In this document: one piece after another, positions 1 to 5,595 of the stretch
How positions within the stretch are numbered: position 1 is the first letter of the stretch
Layout: each line of letters opens with the position of its first letter
Source: Proteiniphilum sp.
GTDB taxonomy: Bacteria; Bacteroidota; Bacteroidia; Bacteroidales; Dysgonomonadaceae
Direction: 5' to 3'
Assembly: GCA_031255275.1 (NCBI GenBank)
Contig: JAIRSV010000128.1
Location: 1-5,595, forward strand
Length of the DNA: 5,595 nt
Program-made: the position numbers and the translations under genes
The notes under the pieces: model-generated
Database searches by the model: none
What the model was told of the DNA's origin: nothing
The model's input: the letters and a program-made list of their open reading frames with translations, nothing else

Positions 1-20
1 GAGCGGCAAGGGGCGGGAGC
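1..20. repeat. Partial copy of the GC-rich repeat at the window edge
   Basis: The first 20 bases are an exact reverse complement of 278-297 and match 95-114 with one mismatch. The copy breaks off inside the palindrome: the GGGGCGGG half is present but the CCCGCCCC half is replaced by TTCATTAATG. More of the unit probably lies to the left of the window. Confidence 0.8.
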
Positions 21-31
21 TTCATTAATGG

Positions 32-52
32 ACAATTGACAGTTGACAGTTG
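32..52. repeat. Three tandem heptamers ACA(A/G)TTG
   Basis: ACAATTG at 32-38 is followed by ACAGTTG at 39-45 and 46-52. This GACAATTGACAGTTGAC style of simple repeat is a familiar element of Bacteroidales intergenic regions. It sits between two copies of the GC-rich repeat (1-20 and 75-131). Confidence 0.75.
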
Positions 53-129
53 AAAATGTTTGGGAAGCGGAAAAAACCAGCTCGGGGAACGCCGGAGTGG
101 CAAGGGGCGGGAGCACCCGCCCCGACGAA

Positions 130-160
130 CGATTTCTTTATTAAGCGATTTCTTTATTAA
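130..160. repeat. Direct repeat CGATTTCTTTATTAA, two copies
   Basis: The 15-bp sequence occurs at 130-144 and again at 146-160, a period of 16 bp, starting exactly at the inner end of the left inverted-repeat arm. This may be a local duplication at the junction between the arm and the AT-rich centre. Confidence 0.8.
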
Positions 161-192
161 TTGTCTGAATTGTGATTCTTCTGATTTATTTG

Positions 193-215
193 ATAGCGTC
201 GCTACGCGACGCTAT
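193..215. repeat. Perfect 10-bp-stem hairpin with a 3-nt loop
   Basis: ATAGCGTCGC (193-202) and GCGACGCTAT (206-215) are perfect reverse complements separated by TAC. A TATATATA run follows (213-221). There is no T-tract, so a standard intrinsic terminator is not indicated. It is the first of two perfect hairpins in the centre of the inverted repeat. Confidence 0.8.
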
Positions 216-228
216 ATATATAATGTGC

Positions 229-248
229 GGGCAAGGCTTGCCTTGCCC
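229..248. repeat. Perfect 8-bp-stem hairpin with a 4-nt loop
   Basis: GGGCAAGG (229-236) pairs perfectly with CCTTGCCC (241-248) around CTTG. A pyrimidine-rich run (TGTTCTCTTTTT, 249-260) follows on the plus strand. This is terminator-like for plus-strand transcription, but no plus-strand gene is seen upstream in the window. Confidence 0.7.
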
Positions 249-322
249 TGTTCTCTTTTTCGCTCGTCGGGGCGGGTGCTCCCGCCCCTTGCCGCTCCGG
301 CGCTCCCCGAGCTGGTTATCTC

Positions 323-362
323 CACTTCTCAGCTTCTCAGCTTCTCAGCTTCTCCGCTTCTT
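323..362. repeat. Tandem 8-mer array AGCTTCTC, about five units
   Basis: Three perfect AGCTTCTC units (331-338, 339-346, 347-354) are flanked by the degenerate units CACTTCTC and CGCTTCTT. The array directly borders the right arm of the inverted repeat and ends 31 bp from the DUF5686 stop. The left side of the element has only one equivalent unit (64-70), and the copy near 5403 has two, so unit number varies between copies. Confidence 0.85.
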
Positions 363-393
363 AAAAAAAACTCACTTTTCAATTAATGCAGCA

Positions 394-3054
394 TCAGTGG
401 AGCGAACTCTCTATCAAACTCCAGAGCGGATAACTGATCCTCACGCCGAAGCGGTCAAACTTTTCGCCGCTGAAACCGGTGAAAATTCCTATCCGTCCCA
501 AGTTCAGAAATCCGACGGAATAACCGCCTTCCAGATACAGTTTCCGCTTTTCGGTGGAGAGACCGTGTATGTGAACTGCTTCATCAAACGAAAATCGCTG
601 CAGAAAAGGCAGATTCTTCAGAAAAAGGTACTGAGACCGGTAATTAAGATGTCCCTCCAGCCACCATTCCCCGGAAGCGGTATAAGGCTCCAAAAGGTTG
701 AAACTCCGGTTGAAATCGGACGCGGTGAACATCATGCGGCTATTCCTGAAATATTTGAGGTCGTTCACATACAATCGGCCGGACGATAAAAACGTGCCGC
801 CCGAAAACAGGTAATCAACCTCTTCGAAAGGGGATACCTGTATGTTTTGAGAGATCGAAGAAGCAATCCGGTCATACAGCGGCGCCGGATTATCGGCAAA
901 AAGATTGACGCCCTTTTTATAGGAAACCCAAAGGGTGGGATATTTGCTCGTGACGTACCATTTCCGACCCTTCCTCACCCGGTAGCGGTAACGCGGAGTA
1001 TAGGAGACTTCCAGCGAGATATTCGCCGCCGTGTGACCGGGATACAAAACCGCATCGGAGGGAATGTTTTCGGGAACCTCCTTCCCGATAAAGTTAAACG
1101 AAGTGCGGTTGCGCAGGACTGACCGTTTATCTATCTCCGCGCCGGTATACAGATGCAGTCCGTTGACTATATCTGTGTAATGGTCGATTTTAGCGTACCG
1201 GCTGTCGTAAAATCGGATGAAGTTCTGTCCCAGATCGAGGGCGGTAAGGGTATTCATCAATCGCGATTCGCCGTTTTCACCGTTCACGTCGCGCGAAAGA
1301 TGTCCCGCGGAAAGGTGTAGCCGTCCGAGAGACATGGGCGCATAGTGCAACGAGGCGGAGACGTGCCACAACCACTCCTTTCGCGCCGTAGCGTAGCAGA
1401 GCGACGGGGTGACGGAGATATTCCGGTTACTGTCGATGGCCTGGCTGAACGAAAGTGTCTGTCCCAGCTGAAATCCGTCCGTGAAATTGTACCCTTTCAA
1501 TACACCCGTCAATCCGCCGTAACGGAGCGAGAGATTCCGGTTCATTTTCCATACGCCTCCCTGCATGACCTTTCCGAATACGGTTTTCGGGTTTTCGCCA
1601 ACCGACAGCATTATTTCGTCCCTGCCGTCGCCGGTCTCCGCAATGGAATCGTTGCCCGACAGGGAATCCCTTATCTGATAACTTCTCCGTTCGTCTTCCC
1701 GGAGCGGCAGCTCACGGATATTTGACCAGAAGGTCGTATCCCGCTTCCAGGCAAGCGTGTCCACCGTCATCTTTACCCTTTCAATATCTTTTATCTCAAG
1801 CGACTCTCGCTGTATTTTCACCTCCTCCGGTTCAACCGCCCGCCTCATCAGCTTCGACATCTTATAGGCTTCCCTGGTAGACAGCTCTTCCTTTTGCGCC
1901 AGGCGGTCAAGTTCATCCGATATTTTCTGCTGTTTGGGAGATACCGGCTGTTCGACGGGTTCGTCTGCCGGCGTTGCCGTTTCGTGTATGGCGACGGGAT
2001 TCCGGCTCTTATCCGCCTTGACGGAGTTGTATTTTATCGACGCATAATACTTGCCCGATCCCTTCACGCCCATCGTATTTATCGTCAGACTCATGTCGTA
2101 GGTGGTGGGCAGGTAAACCGACGGCTGCACCCGGTGATAGTTGATGCGGTAGTGCATCGCAGTACCCAGTTCGCTTGCGGAGAGGTCGGCAATATATACG
2201 TTCCAGGTATCTTCCAGGATGTAGATATAACCTGTGAACAGGTCGGGATTTTTCTTCCGGGGCGTCACCCTGATTTTGTTGATGATAAGGTCGGGCTGAT
2301 AATCCACGTTTTCGAGTTTGAAGGTATAAAACCTGAACGCTCCGGGGGCGAGGGGCGAGATTTTCCCGCCCAGTCCGGGGTTATAGATGCTCGAAGTCAT
2401 AATGCTTAACCCTTTGTCCACGTTGAATTCTTTGGGAATGGAGCTTTTCAGGGCAACTGCGTCTTGCTGATAGGTTTCGGGCGACGTGTAGCGGATATTG
2501 CTTTTGGATTCCATTACCAGCGGCTTTCCTATAAGGGCGTTGATGTCTGATTTGCTGTCGTTCACTTTCATGGCGCGTTTGAAGATTCCCGGAATCCTGT
2601 CGATGGTGAGGCTTCCCTTGATATAGGCTTCCGCGGAGTATTCCTTTACCTGATAGCGGTAATAGGGTGCGCGGGCAATGGCTTTCCGCATGATGCGCAG
2701 GGCAGGGTCTTCGTTGCCGGCGGTGGCATAAACGACTACCTCTTTCAGCATATATGATGTTTCCTGCAGTTCCACGCGGACGGTTTGATTCACTCTTCCC
2801 ATCACGATGTTTTTCCGGACGCTTCCGTATCCGAGGGAACGAAATTCGCAGGTGTAGGTGCCCGGTGCGAGGCCGGTTTGAAATTCACCGCGGGTGTCGG
2901 CGGCAATTCCTTTGGAGATTTCGTGTATATATACGGTGGAGTTCGGGACGGGTTCTCCTTTTTTGTTGACAATGACGCCTTTGAGCTGTTGCGCGTGCAG
3001 TCCCGCCGCCGGGATGATAATGCAGCTCAGCGCAAAGAGTAGAAAATGCTTCAT
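394..3054 (-). CDS. DUF5686 family protein with N-terminal carboxypeptidase-like regulatory domain, predicted outer-membrane protein
   Basis: This 886-aa protein starts with a type I signal peptide: K2, a hydrophobic stretch about 4-19, and likely cleavage after LHA at 21. Residues about 23-100 form a carboxypeptidase-regulatory-like beta-sandwich (GVIVNKKGEPVPNSTVYI, then GEF, PGTY and SLGY), a domain common at the N-termini of Bacteroidetes outer-membrane proteins. The rest resembles DUF5686: a conserved first part (about 112-345, including TGYIYILEDTW at 274-284), a charged linker (about 346-425), the segment DTTFWSNIRELPL at 439-451, and a C-terminal half (about 485-886) of alternating aromatic and polar residues typical of beta-barrel strands. 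The biochemical function is unknown. An outer-membrane location is inferred from the signal peptide and barrel-like sequence. The ATG at 3054 lies 3 bp after the GH92 stop codon and directly precedes the signal peptide. No strong Shine-Dalgarno is visible, so translation may be coupled. No frameshift or internal stop is seen. The stop codon is about 30 bp from the repeat-rich region at 1-362. Family assignment is confident; function is not. Confidence 0.9.
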   Translation of the reverse strand: MKHFLLFALSCIIIPAAGLHAQQLKGVIVNKKGEPVPNSTVYIHEISKGIAADTRGEFQTGLAPGTYTCEFRSLGYGSVRKNIVMGRVNQTVRVELQETSYMLKEVVVYATAGNEDPALRIMRKAIARAPYYRYQVKEYSAEAYIKGSLTIDRIPGIFKRAMKVNDSKSDINALIGKPLVMESKSNIRYTSPETYQQDAVALKSSIPKEFNVDKGLSIMTSSIYNPGLGGKISPLAPGAFRFYTFKLENVDYQPDLIINKIRVTPRKKNPDLFTGYIYILEDTWNVYIADLSASELGTAMHYRINYHRVQPSVYLPTTYDMSLTINTMGVKGSGKYYASIKYNSVKADKSRNPVAIHETATPADEPVEQPVSPKQQKISDELDRLAQKEELSTREAYKMSKLMRRAVEPEEVKIQRESLEIKDIERVKMTVDTLAWKRDTTFWSNIRELPLREDERRSYQIRDSLSGNDSIAETGDGRDEIMLSVGENPKTVFGKVMQGGVWKMNRNLSLRYGGLTGVLKGYNFTDGFQLGQTLSFSQAIDSNRNISVTPSLCYATARKEWLWHVSASLHYAPMSLGRLHLSAGHLSRDVNGENGESRLMNTLTALDLGQNFIRFYDSRYAKIDHYTDIVNGLHLYTGAEIDKRSVLRNRTSFNFIGKEVPENIPSDAVLYPGHTAANISLEVSYTPRYRYRVRKGRKWYVTSKYPTLWVSYKKGVNLFADNPAPLYDRIASSISQNIQVSPFEEVDYLFSGGTFLSSGRLYVNDLKYFRNSRMMFTASDFNRSFNLLEPYTASGEWWLEGHLNYRSQYLFLKNLPFLQRFSFDEAVHIHGLSTEKRKLYLEGGYSVGFLNLGRIGIFTGFSGEKFDRFGVRISYPLWSLIESSLH

Positions 3055-3057
3055 TCT

Positions 3058-5208
3058 TTAATAGGTGCTTATAACCAGTTCCCGGCCCTGCGCCAGCCGG
3101 TCGTGCCGGATGAACCAGCCGTCCACGGGATCGTCGCCATATCGGATTTGGCGTATCCTCTTTCCGCGTCCCTCTTTTCTGATGGTGAATGTCTTGCCTC
3201 CGGTCAGGGAAAACTTCACCTCGTCGAACAGCGGGACGGTGATGAGATATTCCGGATCGGCCGGCGAATAGGTGTACAGTCCGATGGCGTTGAAGACGTA
3301 CCATGCTGACATCTCTCCCGCATCGTCCATGCCCGCGTAGGCCAGTTTTTCGGCGCCCATGTCATAAAAGCGATCCATGATGCTGTCGAGCATGCACTGC
3401 GCCTTCTCCTGTCTGTCGATAAAATAATAGGTGTAGGGGATCGAGTGCGAGGGCTGGTTGCCGTGGCAGTAATTGCCGATGAAGCCGGTCATGTTGTGCG
3501 CTTCGTAACCCCTCCAGGGTTCGGAGAAAAGAGAGTCGAGCTTCTGTTCCACCGCCCGGTGCGACGGGTATAACGCAATCATCCCCGCCGGATCGTGCGG
3601 GGCGAAGAAGAGGGAATTCCAGGCATTCGCCTCCCGATACATGTAGGCGAAGTAGGGATAGTAGGGATCGAAATCGGCGATCCACTCGCCGCTGTCTATC
3701 TTCCCGCGCCAGAAGCCGGTGGAGGGGTCGAACAGGTTTTTGTAATTGCCCGAACGCTGCATCAGCAGCGCACAGTGTTCTTCGTCGCCCAGCTCTCGGG
3801 CAATCAGCGCCGTGGCATAATCGTCGTAGGCATACTCCACCGTTTTGGTCACCGCTGCCTTGTATTCGTCCCAGGTGGGCACGTTGACGGTATCCTTTTC
3901 CGCGATCCAGCCCCGGGCGAGGTATTCGTCCAGATACGGTCTTCCGCGACGGTCGGGCACGGTGGCATTCTTCAGCAGGAGGTTGTAGGCGCGTTGCAGG
4001 TCGAAGCCGGTGATGCCGCGCAGATAGCTTCCTGCTACGAATACCGAGGCGTGGTCGCCGTGAAAGAAGGTGGGCATATAGCCGCCTCTTTTCTCGCCCC
4101 TGTCGGTGATCGACTTGATAATATCCGCGGTTACGTCGGGCGACAACATGCCCAGCAGCACAAGTTTGTTGCGATAGTCGTCCCAGAACGAGGGGTTGGT
4201 GTAGTAGCGAAATCCTTCGTTGCAGACGGAGCCCCTTTCGTCCGTAAAATCGCCGTTTGCGTCGCTGCGCAGGGCGGGCCAGAGGAACGAGCGGTAGAGG
4301 GTGGTATAGAAGATTCTTTTTTCGCGCCGGGTGCCGCCTGTGACTTCTATTTTCGACAGCAGTCCGTTCCATTCCGTGTCGGCCTCCTTCCGCACCTGGT
4401 CGAAGCGTTTGTCGAGCATCTCCTGCTCCAGGTTCATCCTTGCATTTTCGACGCTGACGAAGGAGAATCCGATTTTGAGTTCCAGCGGTTTGTTTTTGCC
4501 GTTCCTGTCGAAGGTCACCAGCGAGACTTGATGCCGGTGGTCTTGCATCTGACGGATCGCTTCCACGGGATAGTTGGATACGGCATAGAAATACATCTTT
4601 CCCTCGGCGTCCTGAAAGCCGGAGAAGGTATATTCATCCATCTTCCGTATATCCCACTCCTTCACGTGATTGTTAGAGCGGGTTATGTCGATGATCAGTT
4701 TTTTGTCCGCTCCCGCCGGATAAGTGTACCGGTGAAATCCGCATCGCAGCGTAGAGGTCAGTTCCGCGTCGATGCCGTATGTATCGAGCCGTACCCGGTA
4801 GTATCCCGGGCGGGCCGATTCGCGGTCGTGGCTGAATGTGGAGGCGTATTCCGAGGGGTAAACCTCTCCCGTCACCGGAAGCAGGGGTATGTGCAGGAGG
4901 TTCCAGTGCCCCTTGCAGGTATGCGAGAATCCGTATATCACCGTATCCTCATACTGGTAACCGGCTCCGCTGCGGAACCGGGTGACGGGACTCAACTGTA
5001 CCATCGCGTTGGGCAGCGAGCTGCCGGGAAAGACCTCTGCGCCCCAGGTGCGTTCTTTCCAGGTGCGGGTATATCCGAGGTCTTCGGGTTCCCACAGCGT
5101 AGCGGTTCCTAAGAAGGGATTTACATAATCCGTGAATTGTTTTTCCGTCGCCGTGCAGCCGCCGGATAAAACGAGAGAAAGCAGTGTAACGGGTAAAAAA
5201 GTCTTCAT
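3058..5208 (-). CDS. GH92 family exo-alpha-mannosidase, lipoprotein
   Basis: This 716-aa enzyme is a glycoside hydrolase family 92 member. The family comprises Ca2+-dependent inverting exo-alpha-mannosidases acting on yeast mannan or N-glycan mannose. The N-terminus is a probable lipoprotein signal: K2, a hydrophobic core, and LSGGC with Cys18. Residues about 25-270 match the N-terminal beta-sandwich domain (PNAMVQLSPVT 66-76, GYQYEDTVIYGFSHT 83-97). Residues about 275-690 match the (alpha/alpha)6 catalytic domain: FWDDYR 341-346, GGYMPTFFHGDHA 375-387, EYAYDDYATALIA 458-470, RSGNYKNLFDP 485-495, YREANAW 524-530, PHD 537-539, and MDDAGEMSAWYVFNAIGLY 627-645. By family analogy, Glu526 is the likely acid and the Asp628/Asp629 segment supplies the base. 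One departure is GNQPSHS at 583-589, where Glu-Pro is usual after the His/Asn. The length is near the family norm. The ATG at 5208 is chosen because it directly precedes the signal peptide. The gene is probably first in an operon with the DUF5686 gene. Linkage specificity (alpha-1,2, -1,3 or other) cannot be assigned. Confidence 0.95.
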   Translation of the reverse strand: MKTFLPVTLLSLVLSGGCTATEKQFTDYVNPFLGTATLWEPEDLGYTRTWKERTWGAEVFPGSSLPNAMVQLSPVTRFRSGAGYQYEDTVIYGFSHTCKGHWNLLHIPLLPVTGEVYPSEYASTFSHDRESARPGYYRVRLDTYGIDAELTSTLRCGFHRYTYPAGADKKLIIDITRSNNHVKEWDIRKMDEYTFSGFQDAEGKMYFYAVSNYPVEAIRQMQDHRHQVSLVTFDRNGKNKPLELKIGFSFVSVENARMNLEQEMLDKRFDQVRKEADTEWNGLLSKIEVTGGTRREKRIFYTTLYRSFLWPALRSDANGDFTDERGSVCNEGFRYYTNPSFWDDYRNKLVLLGMLSPDVTADIIKSITDRGEKRGGYMPTFFHGDHASVFVAGSYLRGITGFDLQRAYNLLLKNATVPDRRGRPYLDEYLARGWIAEKDTVNVPTWDEYKAAVTKTVEYAYDDYATALIARELGDEEHCALLMQRSGNYKNLFDPSTGFWRGKIDSGEWIADFDPYYPYFAYMYREANAWNSLFFAPHDPAGMIALYPSHRAVEQKLDSLFSEPWRGYEAHNMTGFIGNYCHGNQPSHSIPYTYYFIDRQEKAQCMLDSIMDRFYDMGAEKLAYAGMDDAGEMSAWYVFNAIGLYTYSPADPEYLITVPLFDEVKFSLTGGKTFTIRKEGRGKRIRQIRYGDDPVDGWFIRHDRLAQGRELVISTY

Positions 5209-5227
5209 GCCGGTGCTAAAATTTTGG

Positions 5228-5262
5228 GAATGAATAATGAATAAAATGAAGAATGAAGAATG
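5228..5262. repeat. ATG-spaced heptamer repeat in the GH92 leader
   Basis: On the plus strand the tract has ATG recurring every 7-9 bp, including two perfect copies of AAGAATG (5249-5255 and 5256-5262) preceded by degenerate AATAATG and AATAAAATG units. On the coding (minus) strand this gives a leader of repeated CATTCTT and CATTATT, 20-54 nt upstream of the GH92 start. Such simple repeats are frequent in Bacteroidales intergenic DNA. The copy number may vary between strains. Confidence 0.6.
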
Positions 5263-5289
5263 TGCAGGAATGTAGACGGAAGGGCGTCA

Positions 5290-5318
5290 CAATTATACGC
5301 TTCCTTTGTATCTGCAAA
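5290..5318 (-). promoter_or_regulatory. Candidate Bacteroides-type promoter for the GH92-DUF5686 operon
   Basis: On the minus strand, TTTG (5318-5315) is followed after 17 bp by TATAATTG (5297-5290). The second element matches the Bacteroidales -7 consensus TAnnTTTG with one mismatch, and TTTG matches the -33 element. The spacing is about 2 bp shorter than usual. A start near 5283 would give a leader of about 75 nt. No other match this good was noticed in the gap. This rests on motif matching only. Confidence 0.4.
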
Positions 5319-5402
5319 CAGCTCTTTTGTTTTTTCATGCTTCAAATCTACGAAAAAACACTCAGATGAACAAATGCTGCCGTTCGCCCGCCCAGCCGGG
5401 AC

Positions 5403-5418
5403 AGAAGCGGAGAAGCGG
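5403..5418. repeat. Tandem 8-mer AGAAGCGG, two copies
   Basis: AGAAGCGG occurs at 5403-5410 and again at 5411-5418, followed by AGAA and then the AACCAG core. It is the reverse complement of the CGCTTCT/AGCTTCTC family at 323-362 and also resembles the single GAAGCGG at 64-70. In all three places it directly borders the same core, so it belongs to one modular repeat. Confidence 0.75.
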
Positions 5419-5420
5419 AG

Positions 5421-5458
5421 AAAACCAGCTCGGGGAGCGAAAACCAGCTCAGGGAGCA
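5421..5458. repeat. Tandem 19-bp repeat carrying the AACCAGCTCGGGGA core
   Basis: Two adjacent 19-bp units, 5421-5439 and 5440-5458, differ at two positions. Both contain AAAACCAGCTC(G/A)GGGAGC. The first 17 bp of the core recur at 75-91 (same orientation, one mismatch) and at 301-317 (inverted, exact). The repeat family therefore lies on both sides of the two-gene unit. Confidence 0.8.
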
Positions 5459-5470
5459 GATTTCTCCACT

Positions 5471-5485
5471 CCGCTAACGCTGCGG
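5471..5485. repeat. Small palindrome CCGC-N7-GCGG
   Basis: CCGC (5471-5474) pairs with GCGG (5482-5485) across 7 nt, 13 bp beyond the stop of the partial upstream gene. The stem is short and no T-tract follows on either strand, so terminator function is not supported. It resembles the GC-rich palindromes at 193-215. Confidence 0.4.
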
Positions 5486-5498
5486 TACCAATGACGTA

Positions 5499-5595
5499 TT
5501 ATGTAGCGCAAATCGTAAAGTTGTGTTTTGCAGCGAGCTTATTCATCAGTCTAATTTCATTACGTTTAATTTGTTCCATGTATTTTTCAGCGCCC
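5499..5595 (-). CDS. Possible C-terminal end of an unrecognised gene, cut by the window edge
   Basis: Reading the minus strand in from the right edge, one frame stays open for 31 codons and ends at TAA (5501-5499). The peptide includes KYMEQIKRNEIRLMNKLAAK and then ends HNFTICAT. The composition is protein-like: charged, with an amphipathic helical look. The DNA is AT-rich, where chance stops would be frequent. I do not recognise the family. It is on the same strand as the GH92 gene, but the 290-bp repeat-containing gap argues against one operon. A Met at the sixth visible codon could also start a very short ORF, but an edge-truncated longer gene is more likely. Base composition is more AT-rich than in the two large genes. 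A chance open frame is possible. Confidence 0.45.
   Translation of the reverse strand, partial: GAEKYMEQIKRNEIRLMNKLAAKHNFTICAT

Larger units (their letters stand above)
75..317. repeat. 57-bp imperfect inverted repeat enclosing a 129-bp hairpin-rich centre
   Basis: The left arm 75-131 and the reverse complement of the right arm 261-317 match at 54 of 57 positions by hand alignment. Each arm contains an 8-bp-stem palindrome (GGGGCGGG-AGCA-CCCGCCCC, 104-123; its mirror at 269-288). The AT-richer centre carries a 16-bp-period direct repeat and two further perfect hairpins. Outside the arms, GAAGCGG (64-70) and CCGCTTC (354-360) suggest an element of about 297 bp. It lies just downstream of the DUF5686 stop. 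It could be a MITE-like or REP-like element, or a structured transcript end. There is no transposase and no obvious target-site duplication. Confidence 0.85.

Noticed and set aside
104..123. CRISPR or classical terminator reading of the GC-rich palindromes
   Set aside because: The palindromes are not followed by T-tracts on either strand, and repeat spacing is irregular with no uniform spacers.
60..386. 108-codon plus-strand frame in the left repeat region
   Set aside because: It is a translation of the inverted repeat, hairpins and 8-mer array. GKNQLGER here and GENQLGER in the 5306-5494 frame come from the same DNA repeat, not from protein homology.
361..396. Intrinsic terminator right after the DUF5686 stop
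   Set aside because: The minus strand has eight T residues (363-370), but only a 4-bp stem (AAAA-GTGAG-TTTT) precedes them, too weak for a confident call.
172..789. 205-codon plus-strand frame crossing the 3' end of DUF5686
   Set aside because: Half is repeat DNA and half is in-register antisense of DUF5686; there is no domain.
2885..3304. 139-codon minus-strand frame spanning the GH92-DUF5686 junction
   Set aside because: It overlaps both well-supported genes in a different frame and is Arg-rich with no domain pattern.
3362..4372. 336-codon minus-strand frame inside GH92
   Set aside because: An Arg/Leu-rich shadow frame entirely within the GH92 gene; its composition is typical of a shifted reading of GC-rich coding DNA.
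3595..5112. 505-codon open frame on the plus strand, antisense to GH92
   Set aside because: It is in exact codon register with GH92, so it stays open only because GH92 residues about 34-538 use no TTA, CTA or TCA codons. The translation has no recognisable domain, whereas the sense protein matches GH92 throughout.
5306..5494. 62-codon plus-strand frame upstream of GH92
   Set aside because: It covers the promoter candidate and tandem 19-bp repeats and shows no protein-like conservation signal.

Overview
The window looks like part of a Bacteroidales chromosome (Bacteroides/Parabacteroides-like; genus not determinable from sequence alone). The reasons are a GH92 alpha-mannosidase lipoprotein, a DUF5686 protein with an N-terminal carboxypeptidase-regulatory-like domain (a family typical of Bacteroidetes), no clear Shine-Dalgarno sequences, and intergenic DNA full of 7- and 8-bp tandem repeats and GC-rich palindromes.

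Layout. Both complete genes are on the minus strand, so transcription runs from high to low coordinates. At the right edge (5499-5595) there is the probable 3' end of an unrecognised upstream gene. Next is a 290-bp gap (5209-5498) holding repeat modules, a candidate Bacteroides-type promoter (5290-5318) and a leader with 7-bp periodicity. The GH92 exo-alpha-mannosidase lipoprotein follows (5208 to 3058). Only 3 bp later comes the 886-aa DUF5686 protein (3054 to 394). Downstream of it, positions 1-393 hold no gene. They hold a dense mosaic of repeats: a 57-bp inverted repeat (75-131 with 261-317), nested hairpins, and 7-, 8- and 16-bp tandem repeats.

How the genes work together. The 3-bp spacing and lack of an internal terminator point to a two-gene operon. 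The GH92 enzyme would remove terminal alpha-mannose from mannan or N-glycan fragments at the cell envelope. The DUF5686 protein is a predicted exported, beta-strand-rich, probably outer-membrane protein of unknown function. No SusC/SusD pair, regulator or other glycosidase is in the window, so membership of a polysaccharide utilisation locus cannot be judged.

Most worth a second look: the modular repeat family (8-mer array, then an AACCAGCTCGGGGA core, then a GC-rich palindrome) found on both sides of the operon; the roughly 300-bp hairpin-rich element downstream of DUF5686; and a GH92 variant with Asn-Gln-Pro where many family members have His/Asn-Glu-Pro. I found no convincing new multi-gene system. 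The repeat family is the least explained structure here.
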